From Cellulomonas fimi ATCC 484 (GTDB taxonomy: Bacteria; Actinomycetota; Actinomycetes; Actinomycetales; Cellulomonadaceae), in assembly GCF_000212695.1 (NCBI RefSeq), contig NC_015514.1, positions 3,906,001 to 3,970,000 on the forward strand: a stretch of DNA of 64,000 nucleotides. The letters run 5' to 3'. Numbering within the stretch: the first letter of the stretch is position 1; every line of letters starts with the position of its first letter. The notes under the pieces were generated by a model. It saw only the letters and a program-made list of their open reading frames with translations. It ran no database searches and was not told the origin of the DNA. Position numbers and translations under genes: made by a program. This document shows, one piece after another, positions 1 through 8,600 of the stretch.

Positions 1-65
1 TCCAGTCGCTGCTGATCGACACCGGCTACTGGACCGCGGAGCAGGTGGAGAAGGGCCAGGCCTGA
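1..65 (+). CDS. Sugar ABC transporter substrate-binding protein, C-terminal end (partial)
   Basis: Only the last 20 codons lie in the window, read in the frame that ends with TGA at 63-65; the peptide ends in DTGYWTAEQVEKGQA. Position is the main evidence: the next two genes are a GguA-type ATPase and a GguB-type permease, and ChvE-like periplasmic sugar-binding proteins normally open that operon. The C-terminal style (a short helix following an aromatic-rich DTGYW segment) fits ChvE-like proteins. Binding residues and the lipoprotein signal are outside the window, so the sugar cannot be named. Confidence 0.7.
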   Translation, partial: QSLLIDTGYWTAEQVEKGQA

Positions 66-74
66 GCCACCCTC

Positions 75-132
75 CCGGGCTTCACGCCCGGACACCGACC
101 GGCCGGCGCCACCACCCCCCGGCGCCGGCCGG
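75..132 (+). terminator. Two stem-loops in the spacer after the binding-protein gene (attenuator-like)
   Basis: A 6-bp stem (75-80 with 86-91) is followed by a perfect 12-bp GC stem (99-110 with 121-132, 10-nt loop). There is no T-run. Such hairpins behind binding-protein genes usually stabilise the upstream message or stop part of transcription, so that the binding protein is made in excess over the membrane parts; that role is inferred here. Confidence 0.6.
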
Positions 133-188
133 CCGGCCGGGCGAACAGCCCATCGGACCAGAGCTAACAGAGAGGCGGTCGCACGCGG

Positions 189-1724
189 ATGAGCACCATC
201 CTCGAGATGCAGTCGATCACCAAGACGTTCCCTGGCGTCAAGGCGCTGCAGGACGTCAACCTCGTCGTCCAGCGTGGTGAGATCCACGCGATCTGCGGGG
301 AGAACGGCGCCGGCAAGTCGACGCTCATGAAGGTGCTGTCGGGCGTGTACCCGCACGGCACGTACGACGGTCGCATCCTCTTCGAGAACGAGGAGGTCGC
401 CTTCGGGTCGATCAACGACTCGGAGGACAAGGGCATCGTCATCATCCACCAGGAGCTGGCGCTCGTCCCGTACCTGTCGGTCGCCGAGAACATCTTCCTG
501 GGCAACGAGCAGCGCGGCGCGGGCGGCCTCATCGACTGGAACCTCGCCAACGCGGAGGCGGCCAAGCTGCTGGCACGGGTCGGGCTCGACGAGCTCCCCG
601 TCACGCCGGTCGGCCAGCTCGGTGTCGGCAAGCAGCAGCTCATCGAGATCGCCAAGGCGCTCTCCAAGAAGGTGAAGCTGCTCATCCTCGACGAGCCGAC
701 CGCCGCCCTGAACGACAACGACTCGGAGCACCTCCTCGACCTGCTGCGGCAGCTCAAGGACCACGGCATCACCTCGATCATGATCAGCCACAAGCTGAAC
801 GAGATCGCCGAGATCGCCGACTCCACCACGATCATCCGCGACGGCCGCACGATCGAGACGCTCGACATGAAGCGTGACAACGTCACGCAGGAGCGGATCA
901 TCAAGGGCATGGTCGGTCGCGACCTGGAGCACCGGTACCCGCCCCACGAGTCGAACGCGGGCGCCGAGGTGCTGCGCGTCGAGGACTGGACCGTGCACCA
1001 CCCGACGCAGCCCGACCGCGTCGTCGTGGACCACGCGTCGTTCTCCGTGCGCGCCGGCGAGATCGTCGGCATCGCGGGCCTCATGGGCGCCGGGCGGACC
1101 GAGCTGGCCATGAGCCTGTTCGGCCACTCCTACGGCAGCAACATCAGCGGCCGGGTCTACAAGAACGGCCAGGAGATCCGGACGCGCACCGTCGACGAGG
1201 CGATCAGCCACGGCCTGGCGTACGCGACCGAGGACCGCAAGAAGTACGGGCTCAACCTCATCGAGGACATCCGGACGAACATCTCGGCCGCGAGCCTGCG
1301 CAAGCTCTCCCGTGGCGGGTTCGTCAACGGCAACGAGGAGATCAAGGTCGCCGAGGAGTACCGGCGGTCCATGAACATCAAGAGCCCGACCGTCATGGCG
1401 CTCGCCGGACAGCTGTCCGGCGGAAACCAGCAGAAGGTCGTGCTGTCCAAGTGGATCTACACCGACCCTGACGTGCTGATCCTCGACGAGCCGACGCGTG
1501 GTATCGACGTCGGCGCGAAGTACGAGATCTACACCATCATCAACGCGCTGGCCGACCAGGGGAAGGCCGTCGTCGTCATCTCCTCCGAGCTGCCCGAGCT
1601 GCTCGGTATCTGCGACCGCATCTACACCCTGGCGTTCGGCCGGATCACCGGTCAGCTGCCGCGGGAGCAGGCGACGCAGGAGAGCCTCATGCAGCTCATG
1701 ACCAAGGAAAGGGAGAACGCCTGA
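189..1724 (+). CDS. gguA: Multiple-sugar ABC importer, two-domain ATP-binding protein (GguA/MmsA type)
   Basis: 511 residues with two ABC domains, the usual size for ATPases of CUT2-type importers of monosaccharides. Domain 1 has Walker [10 protein letters not shown] at residues 37-45, a signature reading LGVGKQQ and Walker [12 protein letters not shown]. Domain 2 has the degenerate Walker [10 protein letters not shown] that is normal in this family, a full LSGGNQQKV signature and Walker [13 protein letters not shown]. The ATG is preceded by GAGG at 172-175, a long 13-nt spacing. The stop overlaps the permease start by one base (TGATG), so the two are translationally coupled. Naming follows the ChvE-GguA-GguB family; the actual substrate (xylose, glucose, arabinose or similar) is not shown by the sequence. 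Confidence 0.88.
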   Translation: MSTILEMQSITKTFPGVKALQDVNLVVQRGEIHAICGENGAGKSTLMKVLSGVYPHGTYDGRILFENEEVAFGSINDSEDKGIVIIHQELALVPYLSVAENIFLGNEQRGAGGLIDWNLANAEAAKLLARVGLDELPVTPVGQLGVGKQQLIEIAKALSKKVKLLILDEPTAALNDNDSEHLLDLLRQLKDHGITSIMISHKLNEIAEIADSTTIIRDGRTIETLDMKRDNVTQERIIKGMVGRDLEHRYPPHESNAGAEVLRVEDWTVHHPTQPDRVVVDHASFSVRAGEIVGIAGLMGAGRTELAMSLFGHSYGSNISGRVYKNGQEIRTRTVDEAISHGLAYATEDRKKYGLNLIEDIRTNISAASLRKLSRGGFVNGNEEIKVAEEYRRSMNIKSPTVMALAGQLSGGNQQKVVLSKWIYTDPDVLILDEPTRGIDVGAKYEIYTIINALADQGKAVVVISSELPELLGICDRIYTLAFGRITGQLPREQATQESLMQLMTKERENA

Positions 1725-2905
1725 TGACTGCCGTCGCGGGCCTCAAGGACATCTTCACGCGCAACCTGCGCACGAGCGGCATCTACATCGCCTTCGTCGT
1801 GATCGTCGGGCTCTTCACCATCGCCACCAACGGCATGCTGCTCAGCCCGGGCAACCTCACGAACATCGTGCTGCAGTACTCGTACATCCTGATCCTGGCC
1901 ATCGGCATGGTCATCGTGATCATCGCCGGGCACATCGACCTGTCGGTCGGATCGGTCGTCGCACTGACAGGCGCGGTCTCCGCCGTCCTCGTCATCAAGA
2001 ACGGCGCACCGTGGTGGATCGGCGTGCTCGCCGCCCTCGCGGTCGGCATCGTCGTCGGCGCCTGGCAGGGCTTCTGGGTCGCGTACGTCGGGATCCCGGC
2101 GTTCATCGTCACCCTGGCCGGCATGCTGCTGTTCCGCGGCATGACGCTGCAGGTGCTCGACAACATCTCGCTCTCGCCGTTCCCCGCCGAGTACCAGAAG
2201 ATCGCCGGTGGCTTCCTCAACGGCATCCTGGGCGGCAACGGGTTCGACGTCTTCACCCTGGTGATCGCGGCGCTCGCCCTCGTCGGCTACGCCTTCAGCC
2301 AGTTCCGCTCGCGCCAGGGCCGCATCAAGTACCAGCAGGCCGTCGAGTCGTTCCCGCTGTTCGTGCTGCGCCTCGTGCTCGTCTCGGCGGTCGTCATGGC
2401 GTTCGCCTACCAGCTGTCCCGCAGCCGCGGCCTGCCGATCGTGCTCATCATCCTGGGCGTCCTGATCCTCGCCTACACCACGGTCACGACGAAGACGGTC
2501 TTCGGCCGCCACGTCTACGCCATCGGTGGCAACCTGCACGCCGCCCAGCTGTCCGGCGTCAAGGTCAAGAAGATCAACTTCTGGATCTTCGTCAACATGG
2601 GCCTGCTCGCCGGTGTCGCCGGTGCCGTCTACTCGTCCCGCTCCAACGGGGCCCAGCCGGGCGCCGGCAACATGTTCGAGCTCGACGCCATCGCCGCCTG
2701 CTTCATCGGTGGCGCGTCGACGACCGGTGGTGTCGGCCGCGTGACCGGCGCCATGGTCGGTGGTCTGATCATGGGCGTCATGAGCAACGGCATGCAGCTC
2801 ATGGGCATCGACCAGTCGGTGCAGCAGATGGTCAAGGGCCTCGTGCTGCTGCTCGCCGTCGCGTTCGACATCTACAACAAGCGTCGCGCGGGCGCTACCC
2901 GCTGA
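1724..2905 (+). CDS. gguB: Multiple-sugar ABC importer, permease (GguB/MmsB type)
   Basis: 393-residue polytopic membrane protein of the RbsC/XylH superfamily. It has about ten hydrophobic segments, the conserved GHIDLSVGSVV stretch after the second or third of them, and a C-terminal GGASTTGGVGRVTGAMVGG segment typical of these permeases. A long central loop (about residues 150-210, rich in charged and polar residues) between hydrophobic blocks is characteristic of the larger GguB/XylH subgroup compared with RbsC. The ATG overlaps the ATPase stop codon. It would form the sugar channel with GguA and the upstream binding protein. Confidence 0.88.
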   Translation: MTAVAGLKDIFTRNLRTSGIYIAFVVIVGLFTIATNGMLLSPGNLTNIVLQYSYILILAIGMVIVIIAGHIDLSVGSVVALTGAVSAVLVIKNGAPWWIGVLAALAVGIVVGAWQGFWVAYVGIPAFIVTLAGMLLFRGMTLQVLDNISLSPFPAEYQKIAGGFLNGILGGNGFDVFTLVIAALALVGYAFSQFRSRQGRIKYQQAVESFPLFVLRLVLVSAVVMAFAYQLSRSRGLPIVLIILGVLILAYTTVTTKTVFGRHVYAIGGNLHAAQLSGVKVKKINFWIFVNMGLLAGVAGAVYSSRSNGAQPGAGNMFELDAIAACFIGGASTTGGVGRVTGAMVGGLIMGVMSNGMQLMGIDQSVQQMVKGLVLLLAVAFDIYNKRRAGATR

Positions 2906-2916
2906 CGTACCGCACG

Positions 2917-2958
2917 CGGCCGGGTCCGTCAGCACCACACGTGCTGCGGGCCCGGCCG
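2917..2958 (+). terminator. Hairpin terminator after the sugar importer operon
   Basis: Outer 12-nt arms 2917-2928 and 2947-2958 pair with a single G-T mismatch. An inner CAGCA/TGCTG stem (2930-2934 with 2942-2946) extends the structure. It begins 11 nt after the permease stop and ends before the next promoter, so it likely separates the importer operon from the ROK gene. No T-run follows. Confidence 0.6.
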
Positions 2959-3006
2959 TCGTCGTTCCGGGGCCCCGAACCGCCAGGGCTCCCCCCGCAG
3001 GTCAGG

Positions 3007-3034
3007 TAGGCTCCCCGGCGTGGAAGGACGGTAG
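3007..3034 (+). promoter_or_regulatory. -10 box and leaderless 4-codon upstream reading frame before the ROK gene
   Basis: TAGGCT at 3007-3012 has the form of the -10 boxes seen before other genes in this window. Seven bases later a GTG (3020) opens the mini-frame V-E-G-R-stop (TAG 3032-3034), which ends three bases before the ROK GTG at 3038. The Shine-Dalgarno-like AAGGA for the ROK start lies inside this mini-frame. Whether it is translated is unknown. Confidence 0.45.
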
Positions 3035-3037
3035 ACC

Positions 3038-4252
3038 GTGGCCGGTTCCCAGACCGCCCTGCGCGAGGCGAACCGCGCTGCCGTCGTCGACACCGTCAAG
3101 CGCCACGGGGGCCTCACCCAGGTCGAGCTCGTCGGCGCGACAGGGCTGTCCGCCGCGACCGTCTCCACCATCGTCAAGCAGCTCCTGGCCGACGGCGTCG
3201 TCGAGACCCGGACCACCACGCGCAGCGGACGCCGCGCCCAGCTCGTCACCCTCGCCCACCGCGTCGGCCTCGCCGCCGGCGTGCTCGTCGGGCAGCGCCA
3301 CCTGCGCGTCGCGATCGCCGACTTCACGCACCAGGTCGTCGCCGAGCGCGTCCTGCCCATGCCGCACGAGCACCGCGTCGACACCTCCCTCGACCGCGCC
3401 GCGCTCCTCGTCGTCGACCTGCTCGAGCGGCTCGGCCTGTCCCTCGACGACGTCGTCGGCATCGGCGTCGGCCTGCCCGCCCCCGTCGACGAGGCCACCG
3501 GGATGATCTCCGTGCGCGGCGTCATGCGCGGCTGGGACGAGGTGCACGTCGCGCACGTCCTGTCGAAGCGGCTGTCCGTGCCCGTGCACGTCGACAACGA
3601 CGCGAACCTCGGCGCGCTCGCCGAGAGCACCCGCGGCGCCTCCCGCGTCTACCGCGACAGCGTCTACGTGCGCGCCTCCTACGGCACCGGCGCCGGCATC
3701 GTCATCAACCACCAGCTGCACCGCGGCTTCGCGGGCACCGCCGGGGAGATCGGGCACGTCCAGGTCGACCCGCAGGGCGACATCTGCCGGTGCGGCAGCC
3801 GCGGGTGCCTGGACACCGTCGTCGGCGCCCGTGCCCTCGTCGAGCCCCTGCGGGCCACGCACGGCAACCTGACCCTGCGCGACGTCGTGCAGCGCGCCAA
3901 CGCGGGCGACCCCGGGTGCGCGCAGGTCATCGCCGACGCGGGCGCGCAGATCGGGGCCGTCGTCTCCGGCCTCGCGATGGCCGTGAACCCGCAGTGCGTC
4001 GTCGTCGGCGGCGAGCTCGCGGAGACCGCCGAGATCCTGCTCGACCCGATGCGCGAGGCGATCCGGCGCCGCGTGCTGCTCAACCAGATCGCGCCGCTCG
4101 AGGTGCTCCCGGCCGAGCTCGGCGGGGCCGCGGAGGTCGCGGGCGCCATCGCCCTCGTCCTGCAGCACTCCGACGTGGACCTCGACCCCCGCTCCGACGC
4201 CGACGACGGGGTCGACGCGTCCGACGGGCAGCTCGGGGTGGGGGCATCATGA
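3038..4252 (+). CDS. ROK-family transcriptional repressor
   Basis: 404 residues: an N-terminal winged helix-turn-helix (about residues 5-65, with QVELVGATGLSAATVSTIV as the recognition part) and a C-terminal ROK sugar-kinase-like domain. The ROK zinc site is visible in GEIGHV followed by CRCGSRGCLDTV. This is the XylR/NagC architecture, in which a bound sugar releases operator DNA. It lies directly downstream of a sugar importer and is followed, with only an 11-bp gap to the chosen start, by a second sugar-type ATPase gene, so a role in regulating one or both is likely but inferred. GTG start with AAGGA nine bases upstream. Confidence 0.88.
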   Translation: MAGSQTALREANRAAVVDTVKRHGGLTQVELVGATGLSAATVSTIVKQLLADGVVETRTTTRSGRRAQLVTLAHRVGLAAGVLVGQRHLRVAIADFTHQVVAERVLPMPHEHRVDTSLDRAALLVVDLLERLGLSLDDVVGIGVGLPAPVDEATGMISVRGVMRGWDEVHVAHVLSKRLSVPVHVDNDANLGALAESTRGASRVYRDSVYVRASYGTGAGIVINHQLHRGFAGTAGEIGHVQVDPQGDICRCGSRGCLDTVVGARALVEPLRATHGNLTLRDVVQRANAGDPGCAQVIADAGAQIGAVVSGLAMAVNPQCVVVGGELAETAEILLDPMREAIRRRVLLNQIAPLEVLPAELGGAAEVAGAIALVLQHSDVDLDPRSDADDGVDASDGQLGVGAS

Positions 4253-4263
4253 CAGGAGGCAAC

Positions 4264-5070
4264 GTGCACGACGGAGAGCAGGTGAGGTCGATGGCGACGA
4301 CGCCGCGGACCCCGCTGCTGTCGATGAAGCAGATCACGAAGCGGTTCAACGCCGTCGAGGCGCTCGTCGGCGTGGACCTCGAGGTGTACCCGCACGAGGT
4401 CGTCGCGCTCGTCGGCGACAACGGCGCGGGCAAGTCGACCCTGGCGAACATCGTGTCGGGCGTGCTCACCCCCGACGCGGGCCTCATCGAGCTCGCGGGC
4501 GAGCCCGTCACCATCGGCTCCCCGTCGGCCGCGCACGCGCTCGGCATCGCGACCGTGTTCCAGGACCTCGCCCTGTGCGACAACCTCGACGTGACCGCGA
4601 ACCTGTTCCTCGGCCGCGAGGTCACGGCCGGCGGCTCGATGCTCCGCGACGGCGAGATGGAGCAGATCACCAAGCGGATCCTGCACGACCTCAACAGCCC
4701 GATCCCGTCGGTCAAGACCGAGCTGCACGCCCTGTCCGGAGGGCAGCGGCAGGCCGTCGCGATCGCCCGGACGCTCATCGGCAACCCGCGGATCGTCGTG
4801 CTCGACGAGCCGACCGCCGCGTTGTCCGTCGCGCAGACCGCCGAGGTGCTCACGCACATCGAGCGCCTGCGCGAGCTGGGTCTCGGCGTGATCCTCATCA
4901 GCCACAACATGGTCGACGTGCGGGCCGTGTCCGACCGCATCGAGGTGCTGCGGCACGGGCGGAACAACGGCTCGTTCGACGCGTCGACCGCGAGCTACGA
5001 GTCGATCCTCGCCGCGATCACCGGCGCCACGACGTACGGGGACGGGCGGCCGGGGCTGCGGCTGGCCTGA
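4264..5070 (+). CDS. Single-domain sugar ABC transporter ATP-binding protein (FrcA-like)
   Basis: 268 residues with one complete ABC domain: Walker A GDNGAGKST, a Q-loop around VFQDLALCDNLDV, signature LSGGQRQAVAIARTL, Walker [12 protein letters not shown] and the H-loop in LISHNMVDVRAVSDRI. The single domain and spacing resemble FrcA, the ATPase of fructose-type CUT2 importers, rather than the duplicated GguA. The GTG at 4264 has AGGAGG at 4254-4259. Alternatives are ATG 4249, which overlaps the ROK stop as ATGA, and ATG 4291. No permease or binding protein follows: the next gene is on the other strand. It may energise a permease encoded elsewhere or serve GguB; neither can be decided here. 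Confidence 0.82.
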   Translation: MHDGEQVRSMATTPRTPLLSMKQITKRFNAVEALVGVDLEVYPHEVVALVGDNGAGKSTLANIVSGVLTPDAGLIELAGEPVTIGSPSAAHALGIATVFQDLALCDNLDVTANLFLGREVTAGGSMLRDGEMEQITKRILHDLNSPIPSVKTELHALSGGQRQAVAIARTLIGNPRIVVLDEPTAALSVAQTAEVLTHIERLRELGLGVILISHNMVDVRAVSDRIEVLRHGRNNGSFDASTASYESILAAITGATTYGDGRPGLRLA

Positions 5071-5097
5071 CCGCGTCGGCGCACGGCCCGCCGCCGG

Positions 5098-5547
5098 TCA
5101 GGCGTGCGGGTCGGCGTCGCGGTCGCGCAGCAGCTTGATCGGCAGGCCCGCGATGGTCGGCTCCGGCACCGGCAGCGTGTCGAGGCCTTCCGGGGCGGCC
5201 GGGAAGCCGTCCGCGGGCTCCTCCCCCACCCACACCCGCCAGATGTCGCCCGACGGGTGCACGACGCCCGGCACGACGACGACGGCCTTCCGGTCCGGCA
5301 GCTGCGCCGCGAGCGCCGCGACCCGGTCGGGCGGCACGAAGCCCACGACGACGTTGCGCCACGACAGCACGAGCCGGTCCCCCGCGCCGCGGTCGACGTG
5401 CAGCTCGGCGCGCAGCGGCTGCGGCACGGCCCGCTCGCGCACGTCGAGCGCGGCCACGATCGAGGTCTGCAGCGCGGGCGCCTCGGCGGCGAGGAAGCCG
5501 TCGGCGACGAGCGCCTGCACGTGGGGTCGACGGCGGAAGGGGCGCAC
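5098..5547 (-). CDS. Hypothetical protein, 149 residues
   Basis: I do not recognise a family. GTG start; the frame has strong third-position GC and ends in LPIKLLRDRDADPHA. The sequence is soluble, without signal peptide or membrane segment. It has an Arg-rich N-terminus (RPFRRRPHVQ), a central WRNVVVGFVPPDRVAALAAQL segment, then VVVVPGVVHPSGDIWRVWVGEEP. The phrase VGFVPPDRVAAL is loosely reminiscent of the short beta-strand/turn found in HIRAN-like modules, but this is too weak to assign. It converges on the FrcA-like gene with a 27-bp gap and lies downstream of the terminator of the large surface protein, so it is probably a separate transcription unit. Confidence 0.7.
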   Translation of the reverse strand: MRPFRRRPHVQALVADGFLAAEAPALQTSIVAALDVRERAVPQPLRAELHVDRGAGDRLVLSWRNVVVGFVPPDRVAALAAQLPDRKAVVVVPGVVHPSGDIWRVWVGEEPADGFPAAPEGLDTLPVPEPTIAGLPIKLLRDRDADPHA

Positions 5548-5594
5548 GCGCCCAGTATCCCCCGCCGACGACGCCGCCGGCCGGGACGCGACGA

Positions 5595-5627
5595 ACGGCG
5601 CCGCCCCCGGGAAGGAGGCGGCGCCGT
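5595..5627 (-). terminator. Terminator hairpin after the surface protein gene
   Basis: A perfect 11-bp GC-rich stem (5595-5605 with 5617-5627) around an 11-nt loop lies 28 nt downstream of the surface protein stop codon at 5655. There is no U-tract. Confidence 0.65.
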
Positions 5628-5654
5628 CGTCGCTGCGGTGCCCGTGCGCGGACG

Positions 5655-8600
5655 TCAGGTGCGGACCGCGTCCCCGCGCCGCCGACGCACGAGCACGAGC
5701 GCGCCGCCGACGAGGACCAGCGCGAGGGCTGCCCCGGCGACGCCCGCGGCCCGCGCACCGGTGGTCGCGAGCGAGCGGACGGCGAGCTCGAACGCCAGGA
5801 CCTCGCTCACCACGCCGTCGGCGTCGGTGACCGTGTACGTGACGCGCGCCGTGCCGGTCCAGCCGGGCGCCCCGACGAACGTGAGGCGACCGGTCGCCGG
5901 GTCGAGGCGCACGGTGCCCTGGTCGGCCGACGGGCCGCTCACGAGCGTCCACCCGAACGGGCCGCGGCCCTCGGGCGTCGGCAGCGTGACGGTCGTCGAC
6001 GCGCCGGGCTGCGCCGGGGCGGTCGCCGTCGCGGGCGCCGTCGGGGCGACCTCGAGCGTGACCGTCTGCGGCGCACTCGGCAGGCCGCTGCCGTCCACCA
6101 CGCGGTACGTCAGCGTGACGCGACCGCTGTAGCCGCGCCCGGGGACGAACCGCAGCTTGCCCGTGACCGGGTCGATCGTGGCCGTGCCCTGCGCAGGCGA
6201 CGGGCCGTCGACCAGCTCGTACGTGAACGGGCCGGTCCCGACGGGCGTCGGCAGCGGCGTGGTGACCGGGCCGCCGACCGTCGTCCGCACCGGCCGTGAC
6301 GGCGAGCCGGTGGGCGTGCCGCCCGTCGGGGCCGCGAGCGGCGCGATGGTGAACGTGACGGTCGCCGGTGTCGCCGGGGTGCCGTGCGCGTCGATCGCGC
6401 GGTAGAGGACGTCGACCGGTCCGGAGAAGCCGGGCGCGGGGACGAACGTCACGACGCCGGTGGCCGGGTCGATCGTCGCGACGCCCTGCGCGGGCGTCGG
6501 GCCGGTCACGATCTCGAACGTGAACGGCCCGGTGCCGGTGGGCGTCGGCGTGGGGCCGTGGAGCGGGGTGCCCGCGGTGCCCGGCTGCTGCGCGGTGGTG
6601 CCCGTGCCGCCGTCGGGGGCGGTCGGGTCGACCGTCACCGTGAGCGTCGCCGGGTCGCTCGTGAGCCCGTCCGCGTCGGTCACGGTGTAGACGACCGTGA
6701 GCGGGCCCGAGTAGGACGCGGCCGCGTCGACCGTCACCACGCCGCCGTCGAGCGTGACCGCACCGGCCGCCGACGGCGTGCTCGAGAGCAGCGCCCACGT
6801 GAACGGCCCCGTGCCGGTCGGGACCGGCAGCGTCACGTCCTGGGCGGTGCCGGACGCCACGTCGGCGGCGGCGTCGTGCGCGGCGGGACGGACCCGCAGC
6901 GTGACGGGGGCGACCGCGCTGTCGAGGCCCGACGCGTCCCGGACCGTGTACGAGCCGGTGAGGACCCCGCTCACGCCTGCCGCGGGCGTGACCGCGAGCC
7001 CGCTGCCCGTGACGGCGAGCGTGCCGGCGCCCGGTGCGAGGCCCGCGGCGACCGCGGGCACGAACGGCCCCGTGCCGACCGTCGCGGTGGGCGTGACGAC
7101 TGTCGCGACCGGAGTCGCCGACGCCACGGCGTCGGCCGTGAGGGCCGGCGCGACGGGGGCGACGACGAACGTCACGGTCTGCGTCGCGCTCGCGACGCCG
7201 TGCGCGTCGCGAGCCGTGAGCTGCACGGTGAACGTGCCCGAGCGGCCCTGCGCGTCGAGCGTCACGCGCCCGTCGGACGCCACCGAGGTCGTGGTGCCCG
7301 TGGGCGTCGTGCGCGTCCAGGTGACGGGACCGGTGCCGCGCGTGACCGGGGCGCTCGCGACGACGGTGCCGTCCGCGGTGCCGACGGCGGTGGCCACCGC
7401 ACCGAGGTACGGGTGGACGACGACGTCGACCTCGGCCGCGTCGCTCGTGCCGCTGCCGTCCGTGACGGTGTAGCCCACGGAGTACGTGCCCGAGACGCCC
7501 GTCGTGGCGACGACCGTGAGCTCGCCCGTGGGCGTGAGCGTCGCCTGCGCGCCGCCCAGGTCTCCCGAGCCGACCAGCGCGTACGTCAGCGTCCCCGAGC
7601 CCGTGCCCGACGGCAGCGTGCGGGTGAGCGTCGCCGCGCCCGCGGCGTCGAGCGTCGTCTCCGCCGCGTCGTCGGCAGCGACAGGACGGACCAGGACCGT
7701 GAGCGTCACGGGCGCGCCGAGCACGCCCGTGCCGTCGGCGACGCGGTACTCCACCGTGGTCGAGCCGCTGAAGCCCGCCTCGGGCGTCGCGGTGACGACC
7801 GGGCGACCCGCGCCGTCGACGACGACCGAGGCGCCGCTCAGGCCCGCGCCTCGGCTCGTGACCGCCGCCGTGAACGGACCGGTGCCGAGCGGCGTCGGGA
7901 GGGTCGCGACGGCCGGCGTGCCCGCCGACGTCGTGACCGTGCCGCCGGTCGCGACCGGCGCGACGACGAGCTGGACCGTCGCGATGTTGCTCACGCCGCG
8001 GGCCGCGTCGGTCGCGCGGTACGTCGCGCGGACCGTGCCGCTCGCGCCAGCGACGGGCGTGACGACGAGCCGGCCGTCCACGACCGCGACGGAGCCGACC
8101 CCCGGCGTGTCCTGCGAGACGACCTGGAACGTGTACGGGCCGGTGCCGACGACGGACGGGTCGATCGAGACGGCGGCGGGCGACGCGGACGCCGTCACCG
8201 CCGCGGCCGTGACCGGCGCGACCACCGGGCTCCAGCGCACCGTCGCGGTCGCCGTGTTGTTCGCGGCGAGCGTCGGGTCGTCCGAGGCGCTCGTGACGGT
8301 CGCCGACATCGACGAGGTGCCGCTCGTGCCGGTCGCCGTGCGCGTCAGGGTCACGCCGACCGGCGGGAACGTCGTGCCGGGGTCGACCGCGGTCGCGGAC
8401 GTCCGCGTGCACGACGCACGCGTCGTCGTGCTCGCGGTGCAGTCCCACCCGGCACCGGCGGGCGTGCCGAGCTCCGCTCCCGCGGGCGCGTCGGCCGTGA
8501 CCGTGACGGGCTCGCCCGCCGGGACGGGCCCCGATGCGGGGTCGGTGCGCGCCGTGAGCGTCACCGTCGCGGCGTCACCGCTCGGGACCGTCGAGGCCGT

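Noticed and set aside
3020..3034. GTG 3020 as the ROK start
   Set aside because: The frame ends in TAG after four codons; the repressor frame begins at 3038.
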